The notes under the pieces are model-generated. The model made no database searches and had not been told where the DNA came from. It worked only from the letters and a program-made list of their open reading frames with translations. Below, one piece after another: positions 6,054-6,191 of a stretch of 6,191 bases of DNA. Location of the stretch: positions 1 to 6,191 of the forward strand of contig JAKUTI010000167.1 of the NCBI GenBank assembly GCA_022448765.1, read 5' to 3'. The position numbers and the translations under genes were made by a program. Position 1 is the stretch's first letter. Every line of letters begins with the position of its first letter. This DNA comes from Pseudomonadales bacterium (GTDB lineage Bacteria > Pseudomonadota > Gammaproteobacteria > Pseudomonadales > Azotimanducaceae).

Positions 6054-6123
6054 ACCCGACATAGTTTATATACATTACATTACGAGAATACTATAAAACA
6101 TTGAAATAAAACGACTTTATATA

Positions 6124-6147
6124 TGGCGCCCCGAGAAGGATTCGAAC
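6124..6147 (-). other. tRNA 3'-end fragment (T-loop to CCA), attachment-site-like
   Basis: Read on the minus strand, this is GTTCGAATCC, then TTCTCGGGGC, then GCCA: T-loop (TTCGAAT), the 3' strand of the T-stem (CCTTC), the 3' strand of the acceptor stem (TCGGGGC), discriminator G and encoded CCA, with exactly canonical spacing. The other T-stem strand should be GAAGG but reads CAAAG (3 of 5 pairs), and the preceding sequence does not form an anticodon arm: no T33, and positions 27-31 do not pair with 39-43. The first 8 or so bases of a full tRNA would lie beyond the window, but the middle is visible and wrong. It is therefore either an att-core duplicate left by integration into a tRNA gene, or a decayed tRNA pseudogene. 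Amino acid identity cannot be read. Confidence 0.65.
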
Positions 6148-6165
6148 TTTGGAGCACCCATTTAC

Positions 6166-6177
6166 GCTTAGTTAAGC
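6166..6177. repeat. Short inverted repeat GCTTAGTTAAGC next to the tRNA fragment
   Basis: A 5-base perfect inverted repeat with a 2-base centre, 19 bases to the right of the tRNA fragment. If the fragment is an attachment site, this would lie on the element side. Too short to interpret alone. Confidence 0.3.
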
Positions 6178-6191
6178 ATTATAAAGCTATT

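Larger units (their letters stand above)
5889..6123. other. Non-coding region upstream of the hydrolase gene, AT-rich at its right end
   Basis: No convincing gene on either strand. The left part (5889-6055) has ordinary composition and contains an inverted repeat and a repeated 10-mer, listed separately. The right part (about 6060-6123) is markedly AT-rich, with runs such as TTTATATACATTACATTACG, and contains TATAGT-like boxes on the minus strand without a matching -35. The hydrolase promoter should lie somewhere here, but I cannot place it. Confidence 0.6.

Noticed and set aside
5716..6096. Plus-strand open frame of 126 codons over the hydrolase N-terminus and upstream region
   Set aside because: Antisense to the hydrolase, Ser/Arg/Thr-rich with no recognisable motif, and it runs into the AT-rich non-coding tract.
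6124..6191. A complete tRNA gene on the minus strand
   Set aside because: The T-stem has two mismatches, the expected anticodon loop lacks T33, and the anticodon and D stems do not pair; only the 3' end is tRNA-like.
6124..6191. The 3' end of tmRNA (ssrA)
   Set aside because: The T-loop and CCA would fit, but there is no tag-coding sequence ending in a stop in the upstream bases and the T-stem is not intact.
1..6191. CRISPR array or insertion sequence
   Set aside because: No regularly spaced repeats, no transposase-like protein, and no terminal inverted repeats with target duplications were seen.

Overview
The window looks like chromosomal DNA of a gammaproteobacterium of moderate GC, about 50% by eye. 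The clues are a SUF iron-sulfur gene cluster, a LexA operator matching the E. coli-type consensus almost perfectly, and a tRNA 3' end with an encoded CCA. No taxonomic marker is present, so the assignment is inference.

Bases 1-1953 (+ strand) are the distal part of a SUF operon: the C-terminal half of the cysteine desulfurase SufS (its start lies before base 1), an A-type Fe-S carrier, SufT, and the sulfur acceptor SufE. Gaps are short, and sufT most likely starts at a GTG inside the end of the carrier gene. Together SufS and SufE release sulfur from cysteine for clusters built on a scaffold (presumably SufBCD, upstream and unseen); the A-type carrier and SufT act in cluster delivery and maturation.

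Bases 1970-2411 (+ strand) are the most interesting part. Directly after sufE lies a near-perfect LexA (SOS) box, abutting a TTGATA -35-like hexamer as I recall it in the E. coli recA promoter. Fifteen bases later comes a 134-codon gene that I do not recognise. This looks like an undescribed SOS-induced small protein, possibly translated from a leaderless or nearly leaderless mRNA.

Bases 2470-5888 (- strand, convergent with the above) hold four genes on one strand, read right to left: a membrane-anchored or secreted alpha/beta-hydrolase (esterase type), a free-standing AAA ATPase of the COG4637 type, a family-2 glycosyltransferase of the TIGR04283 type, and a DUF2064/TIGR04282 nucleotidyl/glycosyltransferase-like protein. 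The last two overlap by 4 bp and form the known paired 'transferase 2 / transferase 1' unit, but no radical-SAM or arsenic-methylation partner gene is visible.

Bases 5889-6191 contain no gene. They hold an inverted repeat, a 10-bp motif present twice, a strongly AT-rich tract, and a 24-nt exact-looking tRNA 3' end (T-loop through CCA, - strand) whose 5' part is not a tRNA. This is what an attachment-site remnant at the far edge of an integrated element would look like, with the element lying to the right of the window.
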